NCBI GenBank assembly: GCA_900766655.1
Contig: CAAFWE010000296.1
Span: 1 to 15,892 of the forward strand
DNA length: 15,892 nt
Direction: 5' to 3'
Source of the DNA: an uncultured Alistipes sp.
GTDB lineage: Bacteria > Bacteroidota > Bacteroidia > Bacteroidales > Rikenellaceae
Shown here: in pieces, positions 8,388 to 15,351 of the stretch
Layout of the letters: each line of letters opens with the position of its first letter
Position numbering within the stretch: position 1 is the stretch's first letter
The notes under the pieces: generated by a model
Told to the model about the DNA's origin: nothing
Databases searched by the model: none
The model's input: the letters and a program-made list of their open reading frames with translations, nothing else
Position numbers and translations under genes: made by a program

Positions 8388-10625
8388 CTAACCTTGCTTG
8401 CTATTTTTCGCTTTAGCCTTCGCATAGGCTATCTTGATGGTGGTGTCGACCACCTTGCAGTCATACGATTGGGTCTTCTCGCTCAGCTCCCTCCAATGGC
8501 GCATATCTGGAAGCTGCTTCTTGTCGTAGCTCTTCTCCCCAAGCGTGTAACCTAAAAGTTTGTGAGCCGATACCCAACGCTGGTGCTCGAGGATGGCCAT
8601 ATTGCGAAGTAGGGTAATCGCCTGATCGCTGGCATTGTATGTCTCGGCACCGCCCTTGTGGTGCTCGACATATCCGAAGAAGCGTTGCAACTCGTCATCG
8701 CTGGTGAGCCCCATCAGACGCAACTTGGTCTTCGAGTGTAGCGCATTGGCAAAGTTCTGATTTATCTGGCGATTAATCTCGGCAATGGCGTGGTATCGCA
8801 AGATGCCCTTCGCCTCCATCAACTTCTCGATGTTCTCGTTGCCGAAATCCATATCCCATTGTGTGTCAGCATCGGTTGTCGAGTCACGATATACGCGGTT
8901 GAACTCCTTTGCCATAGCGAACACATCGCCTGAGAGTAGTGTTTGGTAGGCGTAGATGTCGCTTACGCGGCCAAAGATGCACATCTCGACATTGCAACCA
9001 TCTACCGATGCGTTCAACTTATTGACCACCTCGGTCATATGTTGCTCGCTACTGCGGTTGTAGCAACGGAGCATAATCTTCAACATTGGAAGATTCTTGG
9101 GACGGTACTGCAAGGCCAACTTGAAGAGGTTGACTGCCAGAGCCAAACTTGTGTGGTCGTCGTTGAGGGTGATGAAGGCGTAGTTGAGGGAGCCGATAAT
9201 GCCCTTAATGCACTCCCACGACTTTTCGGAGTTGACTGCCGCATCGATGAGGGTAAGCTCGTCCTTCTCCAAGCCCGACAACTTGTGACCTATCAAACCA
9301 GCAATATTATACATATTTTGGTCGATGGCGTAGCATCTGAAAGGGACCTTTTCGTAGTCGGAATTGATGAATGTGGCATACTCGTAGAGGAACTTGAATG
9401 CCTCGATACCCGTAGCGCCGAATCCCGCGATAAGGGCGGTGAAGGTCTCGTCTACTGTACCCGTCGACTTGTCGAAGTTGACACAATTCACAGGCAGAGC
9501 CTCGTCGTTGTTCTTGAGACGCGAGACGGAGAGGAATGCCGAGTCGATAACCTTAATCTTGGCACGCAGACTCTTCGATTCGTACTGCGAGTAGTGGTCG
9601 AATATCTCGTTGTTTACATCCTTGCGTGCGTGTACATACATCTCTACAGCTCCGAAATCGTCTGTCGTATCGTCGATCTTGGCATTGGCCACCTTGCTCA
9701 TCACAATGGCATCGTTCTCGAGGTTGATGGCTCCTTGGATGTTATGCACCTCGTTGTCGGAGAGGAAGTAGAATCGTACCTTCGAACTTTTGCGCACAAT
9801 GCTACCTATGCTCTTCAGGCCGAGTTCGCCAAATATATCGCTGCTTCCCTCCAGCTCGGCAGGGCCATTGTAGCAGTGGTCTACAAAGGCGTTGATGCCC
9901 TCCAAAGTGGCAATCTCGTTGTTGTCGATGGTGATGGCATTGGTTATCATACCCAGAGTAGCCTTCTGCTTGGTCTGATCGCCACACTCTTTGTCGACAT
10001 CTATAAAGATGATGGTGTCGGCTCCGAAATCTCGGCGAATACTCTTGGCCAATGCGAGCGAAGGCTCGTTGACACCCCAGAAGATATGCACAATCTTACC
10101 CTTCGCTTTGAATAGATTATGCATCAGAATGCGAGTTACGGAGTGGAGTTTGTAGCCTATCATCTTGAAGATGAAGAGGAACGATATGAAGGCTGCCGCA
10201 AGGTGTGTGAGCGAGAAGGCAACCATATAGCCTGCGCTATATCGGAGTGGCTCCTCTACACGCGCTAACTCGTTGGCTACCACAAACATCTTGAACGACG
10301 AGATGATGGCTCGAGGCACCACCGAGAGACCATTGACCGCTGGGTGGTAGAAGCCAATCAGATAGAGCACTATGCCAGTAACCCATACGAATAGCGTCAA
10401 TACGAGCAGACGCTTGGTCAGAAATTCGATGATTCGATATTGTCGTACGATTAGGAAGACAAACAACATCAAGAGTGCTGCGAATATTCCCCACGAAAGG
10501 ATATCGCCCCAGTCGAGTATGATGTCGGTATTGATTGCTTTCGGAGCCTTCTGCGTGGCGAAAGTCAGCGTACCTTCGAAAATGTCCTTAAAAAACTCAG
10601 CGAGTCTTTCGAATTGTTTCAGCAT
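8388..10625 (-). CDS. Membrane protein with two Rossmann (TrkA-N/RCK-like) domains and RyR-like C-terminus
   Basis: A 745-residue protein. Hydrophobic helices lie at about 41-60, 72-93 and 131-156, with a possible short amphipathic or pore-like helix at 98-118, so the N-terminus is anchored in the inner membrane. A first Rossmann-like unit follows at ~174-211 (KIVHIFWGVNEPS, then IIFIDVD) and a second at ~394-435 with a clean GFGATG nucleotide-binding loop (401-406) and a strand ending CYAID. This layout resembles channel or transporter subunits gated by NAD-binding TrkA-N/RCK domains, although I see no K+ selectivity filter. Residues ~677-731 (ILEHQRWVSAHKLLGY, later DMRHWREL) form a diverged RyR-type domain of the same variety as the edge gene at 15352. 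The gene starts 22 bp after the TIR gene. A ligand-gated membrane effector or sensor is the best inference; whether it conducts ions is unknown. Confidence 0.75.
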   Translation of the reverse strand: MLKQFERLAEFFKDIFEGTLTFATQKAPKAINTDIILDWGDILSWGIFAALLMLFVFLIVRQYRIIEFLTKRLLVLTLFVWVTGIVLYLIGFYHPAVNGLSVVPRAIISSFKMFVVANELARVEEPLRYSAGYMVAFSLTHLAAAFISFLFIFKMIGYKLHSVTRILMHNLFKAKGKIVHIFWGVNEPSLALAKSIRRDFGADTIIFIDVDKECGDQTKQKATLGMITNAITIDNNEIATLEGINAFVDHCYNGPAELEGSSDIFGELGLKSIGSIVRKSSKVRFYFLSDNEVHNIQGAINLENDAIVMSKVANAKIDDTTDDFGAVEMYVHARKDVNNEIFDHYSQYESKSLRAKIKVIDSAFLSVSRLKNNDEALPVNCVNFDKSTGTVDETFTALIAGFGATGIEAFKFLYEYATFINSDYEKVPFRCYAIDQNMYNIAGLIGHKLSGLEKDELTLIDAAVNSEKSWECIKGIIGSLNYAFITLNDDHTSLALAVNLFKLALQYRPKNLPMLKIMLRCYNRSSEQHMTEVVNKLNASVDGCNVEMCIFGRVSDIYAYQTLLSGDVFAMAKEFNRVYRDSTTDADTQWDMDFGNENIEKLMEAKGILRYHAIAEINRQINQNFANALHSKTKLRLMGLTSDDELQRFFGYVEHHKGGAETYNASDQAITLLRNMAILEHQRWVSAHKLLGYTLGEKSYDKKQLPDMRHWRELSEKTQSYDCKVVDTTIKIAYAKAKAKNSKQG

Positions 10626-10647
10626 AGTTGGGTATTAGTAGGTGTGT

Positions 10648-11952
10648 CTAATAAATCATAAGGTACAATGTGCCGCAAACAATAGCAGACATAAGCGATG
10701 CTATGATTGCCAAAAGTGACCAATCTTTGAATAGTGTTTTCTCTGACTTTTTAAGTTGTGGTATTCGATAACCTTTAGGAGCAGAGTCGTCTCTCTTTGG
10801 TATAAAGAGCGAGATAACAACAACCAACAGGAGTAGAGCGCATAGTGTTGCGATTAGCTTGTCGTAACTTGTGTATAGTGAAAATACGCCTCCACTAATG
10901 CATATACATCCTGCGACGTAGAGAATACTATCCTTGTAACTCCTAATCAGTCGATAGAGAGCAAATGTTAAGGCTGTGAGTGAAAAGATACCTATGCTCA
11001 TTTTCAAACATCGTAGATAGGATATATTTGATGCGACTATGAGTTCGTAGGCACATACCATTGTGTAAAATAGTACTGCGGCAAATAGCAACAGTTGTAT
11101 GATATTGGCAACCACACTCTTTTGACGCATCGATTCGCGCAACTCTGCCCATTCGCGAGCGAAGAATCCGGGCGTTGTATCCTTTGTATCCTCCTCGATT
11201 GGTATGTTTATTGACTCATGGCCCCTATCGTTGATTTTGATGTGTGGATGCTTGATTTGTGGTGTCTTTGTTTGATGGTTGAGCTCTGTTATCTGTCTAC
11301 GGGTTTCTGCTATCCTCCGTTCGATGATGCGTATATTGTTGTATAGCTCCGATATTGACTTATCGTGCTCAGCAATCTCCTTCTCTATTTCGGCCTTGCG
11401 ACTCTCGAGGGTGGCAATATGATTTTGTAGACTTTGCAACTGCGCTGCCCTCTCCTTGCGCAAAATCTCCTCGTTGCGACGACGCTCCTCGTCTAATATC
11501 TTCTGCTGCTCCTCCTCGTCCAATCTATTGAGGGACTCTTTAATTGACGAGAGCAAACGCTTGAGGGCCTTGTTGGGGTAGGCTGGGTAGTCGATATAAT
11601 CTAAACACGAGATGTACATAATGACAGAATCGTTGTACAACGAGTTGTCATATTTGAACGGGATAATCTTCTTCCCGTGTGTGTTAGCAGTCGCAATCTC
11701 TCTGCTTGTCCACACCGAAGCGTTGGAATGCTCGCTCGATATGAAGAGGAAAATCTTGGATCTCTTTATATTACGAGCAATCTCGGATGCGAAAGCGTCA
11801 CCCGAGAATATGCCATCTTCGTCGAACCAATAGGTTATCCCATTTGTGTCGAGAAGCTCTTTTATTTGTGAAACTATATTGCCAGGAATTATCTGTCCGT
11901 TCTCATCAATGTAGTCCCTGCGCGAATAGCTTATAAATACATCAAATTTCAT
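10648..11952 (-). CDS. TIR-domain, coiled-coil, multi-pass membrane protein
   Basis: A 434-residue protein from the ATG at 11952, which opens MKFDVFISYSRRD, the first strand of a TIR domain. An ATG 11 codons earlier (11985) lies inside the preceding gene and adds no homology. TIR spans ~1-140: WFDEDGIFSGDAF is the BB-loop region, and SNASVWTSREI places a glutamate (E85) at the position of the catalytic Glu of NAD-cleaving TIR domains. A long charged coiled coil covers ~143-225 (Glu/Arg-rich, then heptad-like leucines). It is followed by a polar linker and about five membrane helices: ~280-306, 315-337, 342-363, 366-384 and 412-434. TIR domains either hydrolyse or cyclise NAD+ or act as scaffolds; the retained Glu favours catalysis. 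Membrane tethering and the coiled coil suggest assembly-dependent activation. It lies 14 bp after the 164-residue gene and 22 bp before the Rossmann/RyR protein. Confidence 0.88.
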   Translation of the reverse strand: MKFDVFISYSRRDYIDENGQIIPGNIVSQIKELLDTNGITYWFDEDGIFSGDAFASEIARNIKRSKIFLFISSEHSNASVWTSREIATANTHGKKIIPFKYDNSLYNDSVIMYISCLDYIDYPAYPNKALKRLLSSIKESLNRLDEEEQQKILDEERRRNEEILRKERAAQLQSLQNHIATLESRKAEIEKEIAEHDKSISELYNNIRIIERRIAETRRQITELNHQTKTPQIKHPHIKINDRGHESINIPIEEDTKDTTPGFFAREWAELRESMRQKSVVANIIQLLLFAAVLFYTMVCAYELIVASNISYLRCLKMSIGIFSLTALTFALYRLIRSYKDSILYVAGCICISGGVFSLYTSYDKLIATLCALLLLVVVISLFIPKRDDSAPKGYRIPQLKKSEKTLFKDWSLLAIIASLMSAIVCGTLYLMIY

Positions 11953-11966
11953 AATGGTGTATTTTG

Positions 11967-12461
11967 TTAGAGTTGTTGTCCACACTCGCTACAGAAGCGT
12001 GCTGTTGAGCTGTTTGGATGACCGCACCCAGCGCAATATTTCACGTCGTGGTTTTCTGTCGATGTGGTATTGCCTGCAATCACCTCTTTGATAGTAGCCA
12101 GAGCCTTATCGTCGAGGCTCGACTGCTCGATAATTCCCCAAATTTGGGTTACAAGCACCGGCCAGAATAGGAATAGGGAGATGGCGGTAGGTACAACCTG
12201 CTGTCCCCAGATGCCCACGCTTGCCTCGAACAATATCGTGTCGCGCTGTGGCAACAGACTCACCTTGAGCGCACTCTTCAGACCGAGCACAGCCTTGAAT
12301 AGACCTCCCTTGGTGATGGAGATGTCGCAGCCTCCGCTGCTCAATTTGTCGACAGCAACTTCGTAACCATCTGCCTCGAACACCTCTTTGATATGCAGAG
12401 ACATTGCGGGAATCAAACTTGGCGATGCCTCAATAATCTCTTTTTTGTTGAAAATAGCCAT
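11967..12461 (-). CDS. Zinc-ribbon protein of unknown function
   Basis: A 164-residue protein. Residues 1-~80 are a mixed alpha/beta domain (a lysine-rich start, then IPAMSLHIKEVFEADGYEV) that I do not recognise. A hydrophobic stretch at ~88-112 (TAISLFLFWPVLVTQIWGI) may be one membrane helix or a buried hairpin. The last 24 residues are a double-CxxC zinc ribbon: C143, C146, C157, C160 in YCAGCGHPN...FCSECGQQL. The same kind of tail ends the M48 peptidase and the C39-like/RyR protein of this operon. The ribbon may mediate assembly with those partners. Spacing is 12 bp from the 83-residue gene and 14 bp to the TIR gene. Confidence 0.75.
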   Translation of the reverse strand: MAIFNKKEIIEASPSLIPAMSLHIKEVFEADGYEVAVDKLSSGGCDISITKGGLFKAVLGLKSALKVSLLPQRDTILFEASVGIWGQQVVPTAISLFLFWPVLVTQIWGIIEQSSLDDKALATIKEVIAGNTTSTENHDVKYCAGCGHPNSSTARFCSECGQQL

Positions 12462-12473
12462 AGTTAACTATTT

Positions 12474-12725
12474 TTATAGATTTTGTTTTGCGTGAATATT
12501 ATAAATTGCTTGTAGAACATTGGCCTCGACCAACAACTTTTTGATGTCGGCTATCTGCTCCTCGTTGAACTTCGTCTCCATCTCGCGAAGCTGAGCCACA
12601 ACCTTGTCGGCCTGCTCTGCAAGCTCCTCGTCGGTAACTACGCCATCCTCCATAATTTTCTGGAAGGAGGGGTTCTCGATGATCATCTCATCAATATTCA
12701 AAATTCCATCTTCGTTGAAAAACAT
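12474..12725 (-). CDS. Small acidic helical protein of unknown function
   Basis: An 83-residue protein from the ATG at 12725; a TTG three codons upstream (12734) is the only in-frame alternative I considered. It is strongly acidic and predicted to be mostly helical: IENPSFQKIMEDG, then VVTDEELAEQADKVVAQL, then a helix ending VLQAIYNIHAKQNL. It has no cysteine, signal peptide or membrane segment. The EDGxLxxDE segment near the start recalls an EF-hand loop but lacks the full set of ligands. It sits 21 bp after the M48 peptidase gene and 12 bp before the zinc-ribbon gene, so co-translation is likely. It could be a small partner subunit, or a substrate of one of the two peptidase-like proteins; nothing in the sequence decides this. 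Confidence 0.7.
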   Translation of the reverse strand: MFFNEDGILNIDEMIIENPSFQKIMEDGVVTDEELAEQADKVVAQLREMETKFNEEQIADIKKLLVEANVLQAIYNIHAKQNL

Positions 12726-12746
12726 AGTTGTCAATTTTGGGGTTGT

Positions 12747-13625
12747 TTACAATTTTGTTCCGCAGTGGTTGCAGAATTTCCAGTTGTCATTTACGGGTTT
12801 TTGGCATACGGGACATCTCTTTTGTGAGGTGCTATCACCTATCTGTAGCATCAAATTCTGATACTGCGGACTCTTCTCCCAGTTGAGTATCTCGCGCACA
12901 CGCACCGCGCTGAACGGATGGCTCTGAACAATGGTTACAGAGAGCTGAAGTGTCTTGTTCCATAGACCATCATTCTTGATTTCGTCGTACTTGTCGGCCT
13001 GCTTTGCCCACTCCTCGAGGTTAATCTTGCTGGTGATGCTCTTCGGACCACCCGAGAGTCGAGCCATAGTGCTAGCCACAACTCGTGGTGAGGAGATGAT
13101 GCTGGCGCAACGATCACACGATAGTTCGCTCATACGCGACCAGTGCAAGATGGCCAACTGAAGAGGAATGGTCAGAAAATCGAATATTCCCAACGAGTCA
13201 ACGCCAAGCAAGATGTAGCGTGCGATGCTATGGTAGAGTACGTGACGACAAAGTATATGACCACATTCGTGTGCGATGACCGAATCGAGCTCCTCGTCGT
13301 TCAGCAACTCGACCAATCCCGATGTAATCGTAATGTAGATTTTCGTATCACCAAATGTCCAGGCATTCGGCATAGGGTCCATCTGCAGGTAGAACTCGGG
13401 CTCCTCGATGCCGAGCTTCTCGCAAATTGGTGGCAGATGGTTGTAGAGCTCGGGCAATTGGGTAGGCGAAAGACGCACTGCAGTGGCCATATTCAGACCA
13501 TATTGCAGTTGTTCGAATCCCAAAGCCAGAAACTTCTTTACCAATGTCGGAAAACCTGGTATGCTCTCCATCTGACGCAACGCAGCCGCATCGCTTGGAT
13601 GTATAAATTCTGACGGTTTAATCAT
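12747..13625 (-). CDS. M48-family zinc metallopeptidase with C-terminal zinc ribbon
   Basis: A 292-residue protein. The metallopeptidase motif is HECGH (H119, E120, H123), with the downstream third ligand E167 in SELSCDRCA and the family SHPFSAVR segment (H236). These features define peptidase family M48 (HtpX/Ste24-like). Unlike HtpX it starts without an obvious pair of N-terminal membrane helices; only a moderately hydrophobic region at ~135-162 stands out, so it may be cytosolic or peripherally membrane-bound. The C-terminus is a zinc ribbon with C271, C274, C285 and C288. All active-site residues are present, so activity is expected. It follows the C39-like/RyR gene after 52 bp, the largest gap in the first half of the operon. 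The zinc ribbon shared with two neighbours suggests recruitment to a common complex. Confidence 0.88.
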   Translation of the reverse strand: MIKPSEFIHPSDAAALRQMESIPGFPTLVKKFLALGFEQLQYGLNMATAVRLSPTQLPELYNHLPPICEKLGIEEPEFYLQMDPMPNAWTFGDTKIYITITSGLVELLNDEELDSVIAHECGHILCRHVLYHSIARYILLGVDSLGIFDFLTIPLQLAILHWSRMSELSCDRCASIISSPRVVASTMARLSGGPKSITSKINLEEWAKQADKYDEIKNDGLWNKTLQLSVTIVQSHPFSAVRVREILNWEKSPQYQNLMLQIGDSTSQKRCPVCQKPVNDNWKFCNHCGTKL

Positions 13626-13677
13626 TTTGAATAGTTATTATTGTGCTAAAGTCAGCGCGGTCAATCACATCTTGCTA

Positions 13678-14793
13678 TCATTTGTGCAGTGACCAATCTA
13701 TCTCCGTTAATTTTCCACATCCGTCGCAATATACTTGGAACTTGGCTACAGAGTGACCGCAATTGTTGCAGTGGAACTTCTCCTCGACCTTTTTCTTTGG
13801 TTTGGTACTCTTACGCTTTACAATATCATATCCAAGTTTCTGCACCAGCTTCAGTGTCTGCATAGCCATATCGCGGTCGAACTTCTTCTCGCTATCGGGC
13901 AACTTCGAGTATGGCACCATACAAGGAGTCTCCTTCTTTTCGTCGTTTCGATGTTCGCCATAGGTCCAGCCAAGCTCTTGACGACCCTTGGCCCATACAT
14001 TGTGGGCATTCTCGGCAATTGCCTCGCGAAGATCGTATAGGTCGCTGCTCAACTCTACATCCGAAAGATCTATTGGCTCAGGAATATACACTTCGTTATC
14101 TTTTTGTGCTACGGTCACCAGATAGTTCTTCGAGTCGTTCCACGCATCTACAAATTGGTCTATTGTGTAACTATCCTCCTTATTCAATGAGTTAGGATCG
14201 TAGATTGTTACTATATTTTTTTCTTTATCACACGCACGAACTACAACTGTATGGTCAGGTATCTCGCCAATTATAAGATCTTCTAACATCTCGGCTACCT
14301 TGTCTCCAAGCAGTTCTCCTCCGTCTACCGCTGCTATAATATATTCTCTATTCTCTAATGCTGTAATAATATCATCGATTGTGCACCTATATCGTCGTTT
14401 GACCACAAGCCCCTTGTTTTCGAGATGACGCCCAATGTTGTGGAGTGCTGTGCCCTCCTCTTTTTGCCATCCGTTGCTGATGGCCTCATCAAGCAGTTCG
14501 CGTTCGTCAAATTCGATACCTTGTTCATTGAGTATATACTTCTCGCATTCGAGACAGCAGTAATTCTCCTCGCCACACGAGGCTGCCAATGCTGTCATTG
14601 GCAGTATCTCGCATCCGGGACATTGATGCCCAAGTTCGGCATCAACAGCATAGGAGATATTTATAATCTCCCTAATTTCGGCATCTTCTGCATATGCCCT
14701 AAGAATAGTCTGACTCTCTTGCGAATCGACATTACCATCAAGGAATGCCGCCAACATCTCATCGGAGATGTCAAATGTCGACCTCTTTTTCAT
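13678..14793 (-). CDS. Anti-sigma-like head, C39-like peptidase fold, RyR domain and zinc ribbon
   Basis: A 371-residue multidomain protein. Residues 6-50 (DEMLAAFLDGNV, then a helix ending REIINIS) resemble the N-terminal helices of anti-sigma factors. Residues ~65-230 look like a C39-type papain-fold domain: a Cys in ENYCCLECEKYIL (C79 or C80), H181 in PDHTVVVRACD and D199 in IYDPNS would be the Cys-His-Asp set. Residues 235-324 are a canonical RyR domain (AENAHNVWAKGR, LGWTYGEHRNDE, TPCMVPYSKLP, LKLVQKLGYDI). A basic linker (326-337) leads to a zinc ribbon with C342, C345, C356 and C359. The gene begins 5 bp after the sigma-factor stop, as expected for a sigma factor and its partner regulator. 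Inference: a ligand-responsive regulator of that sigma factor, possibly proteolytic. The C39 assignment and the anti-sigma resemblance are from motif shape only. Confidence 0.75.
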   Translation of the reverse strand: MKKRSTFDISDEMLAAFLDGNVDSQESQTILRAYAEDAEIREIINISYAVDAELGHQCPGCEILPMTALAASCGEENYCCLECEKYILNEQGIEFDERELLDEAISNGWQKEEGTALHNIGRHLENKGLVVKRRYRCTIDDIITALENREYIIAAVDGGELLGDKVAEMLEDLIIGEIPDHTVVVRACDKEKNIVTIYDPNSLNKEDSYTIDQFVDAWNDSKNYLVTVAQKDNEVYIPEPIDLSDVELSSDLYDLREAIAENAHNVWAKGRQELGWTYGEHRNDEKKETPCMVPYSKLPDSEKKFDRDMAMQTLKLVQKLGYDIVKRKSTKPKKKVEEKFHCNNCGHSVAKFQVYCDGCGKLTEIDWSLHK

Positions 14794-14798
14794 AATAA

Positions 14799-15338
14799 TT
14801 AATGTTCTCTGCGTGCGATCTGCATCAAGTTCGTAAGCGCACGCTTTTTAATGTTATACAAATTGTCTACGGTGACACCGAGCTCGTCGGCCACCTCTTG
14901 TGACTCTGCTCCTTGCAATATCAATCTGCGGATAACAAGAGCATATCGCTTGTTTGGCATCTGCGAGAGTAGACTCTCCATATCCATAGCGGCAGCAGTC
15001 TTGTTAGACGCATCATTGTCATCGCCTGTCTGTACTGTAAGAGACATACCTCCATTCATATCTATCATTCGATTGCGCTTCGCTATGAAATAGCGTATAG
15101 CTACAGTCTTGATCCAGCTATAAATGGAGCTACGCCCCTCGAACATACGAAGGCGTCTGGCATCATTCTCCATAAGGTGTAGGTAGAACTCGTTGACGAA
15201 CTCGTCGTAGTCGACCCTATAGGAGAATACTTGGTTGATAATGCTGACAAACAGAGGACGGCAGCTCTCAAACAAGAACTGCTTTGTGACTTGCTCGTCG
15301 TGAGCAATCAATGCCTCAATAATCTGTCTATCGCTCAT
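14799..15338 (-). CDS. ECF-type RNA polymerase sigma factor
   Basis: A 179-residue sigma-70 family protein with region 2 and region 4 only. Region 2 spans ~24-90 (DYDEFVNEFYLHLM for core binding, then SSIYSWIKTVAIRYFIAKRNR for -10 recognition and melting). After an acidic linker (~100-118), region 4 spans ~120-175 with the helix-turn-helix ESQEVADELGVTVDNLYNIKKRAL. It starts 13 bp after the preceding gene and ends 5 bp before the C39-like/RyR gene. Its place near the head of the operon suggests that it transcribes this operon in an autoregulatory loop, with the next gene as a candidate modulator. The promoter of the operon is beyond the window. Confidence 0.9.
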   Translation of the reverse strand: MSDRQIIEALIAHDEQVTKQFLFESCRPLFVSIINQVFSYRVDYDEFVNEFYLHLMENDARRLRMFEGRSSIYSWIKTVAIRYFIAKRNRMIDMNGGMSLTVQTGDDNDASNKTAAAMDMESLLSQMPNKRYALVIRRLILQGAESQEVADELGVTVDNLYNIKKRALTNLMQIARREH

Positions 15339-15351
15339 TTTAGTTTGGTTT

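Noticed and set aside
8318..8425. Longer start for the stand-alone RyR gene (132 residues)
   Set aside because: It would overlap the preceding coding sequence by 38 bp, and the added basic segment has no match in the paralogous RyR domain. The ATG at 8317 begins at the homology boundary.
8943..10115. A 390-codon open frame on the plus strand
   Set aside because: Antisense to the Rossmann/RyR gene, which has coherent motifs throughout; no supporting feature on this strand.
11953..11985. Upstream ATG of the TIR gene
   Set aside because: It lies inside the preceding gene, and the 11 added residues come before the natural first strand of the TIR domain.
12690..12725. EF-hand calcium site in the 83-residue protein
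   Set aside because: The EDGILNIDE segment lacks the full DxDxDG loop and a paired second site; the resemblance is too weak.
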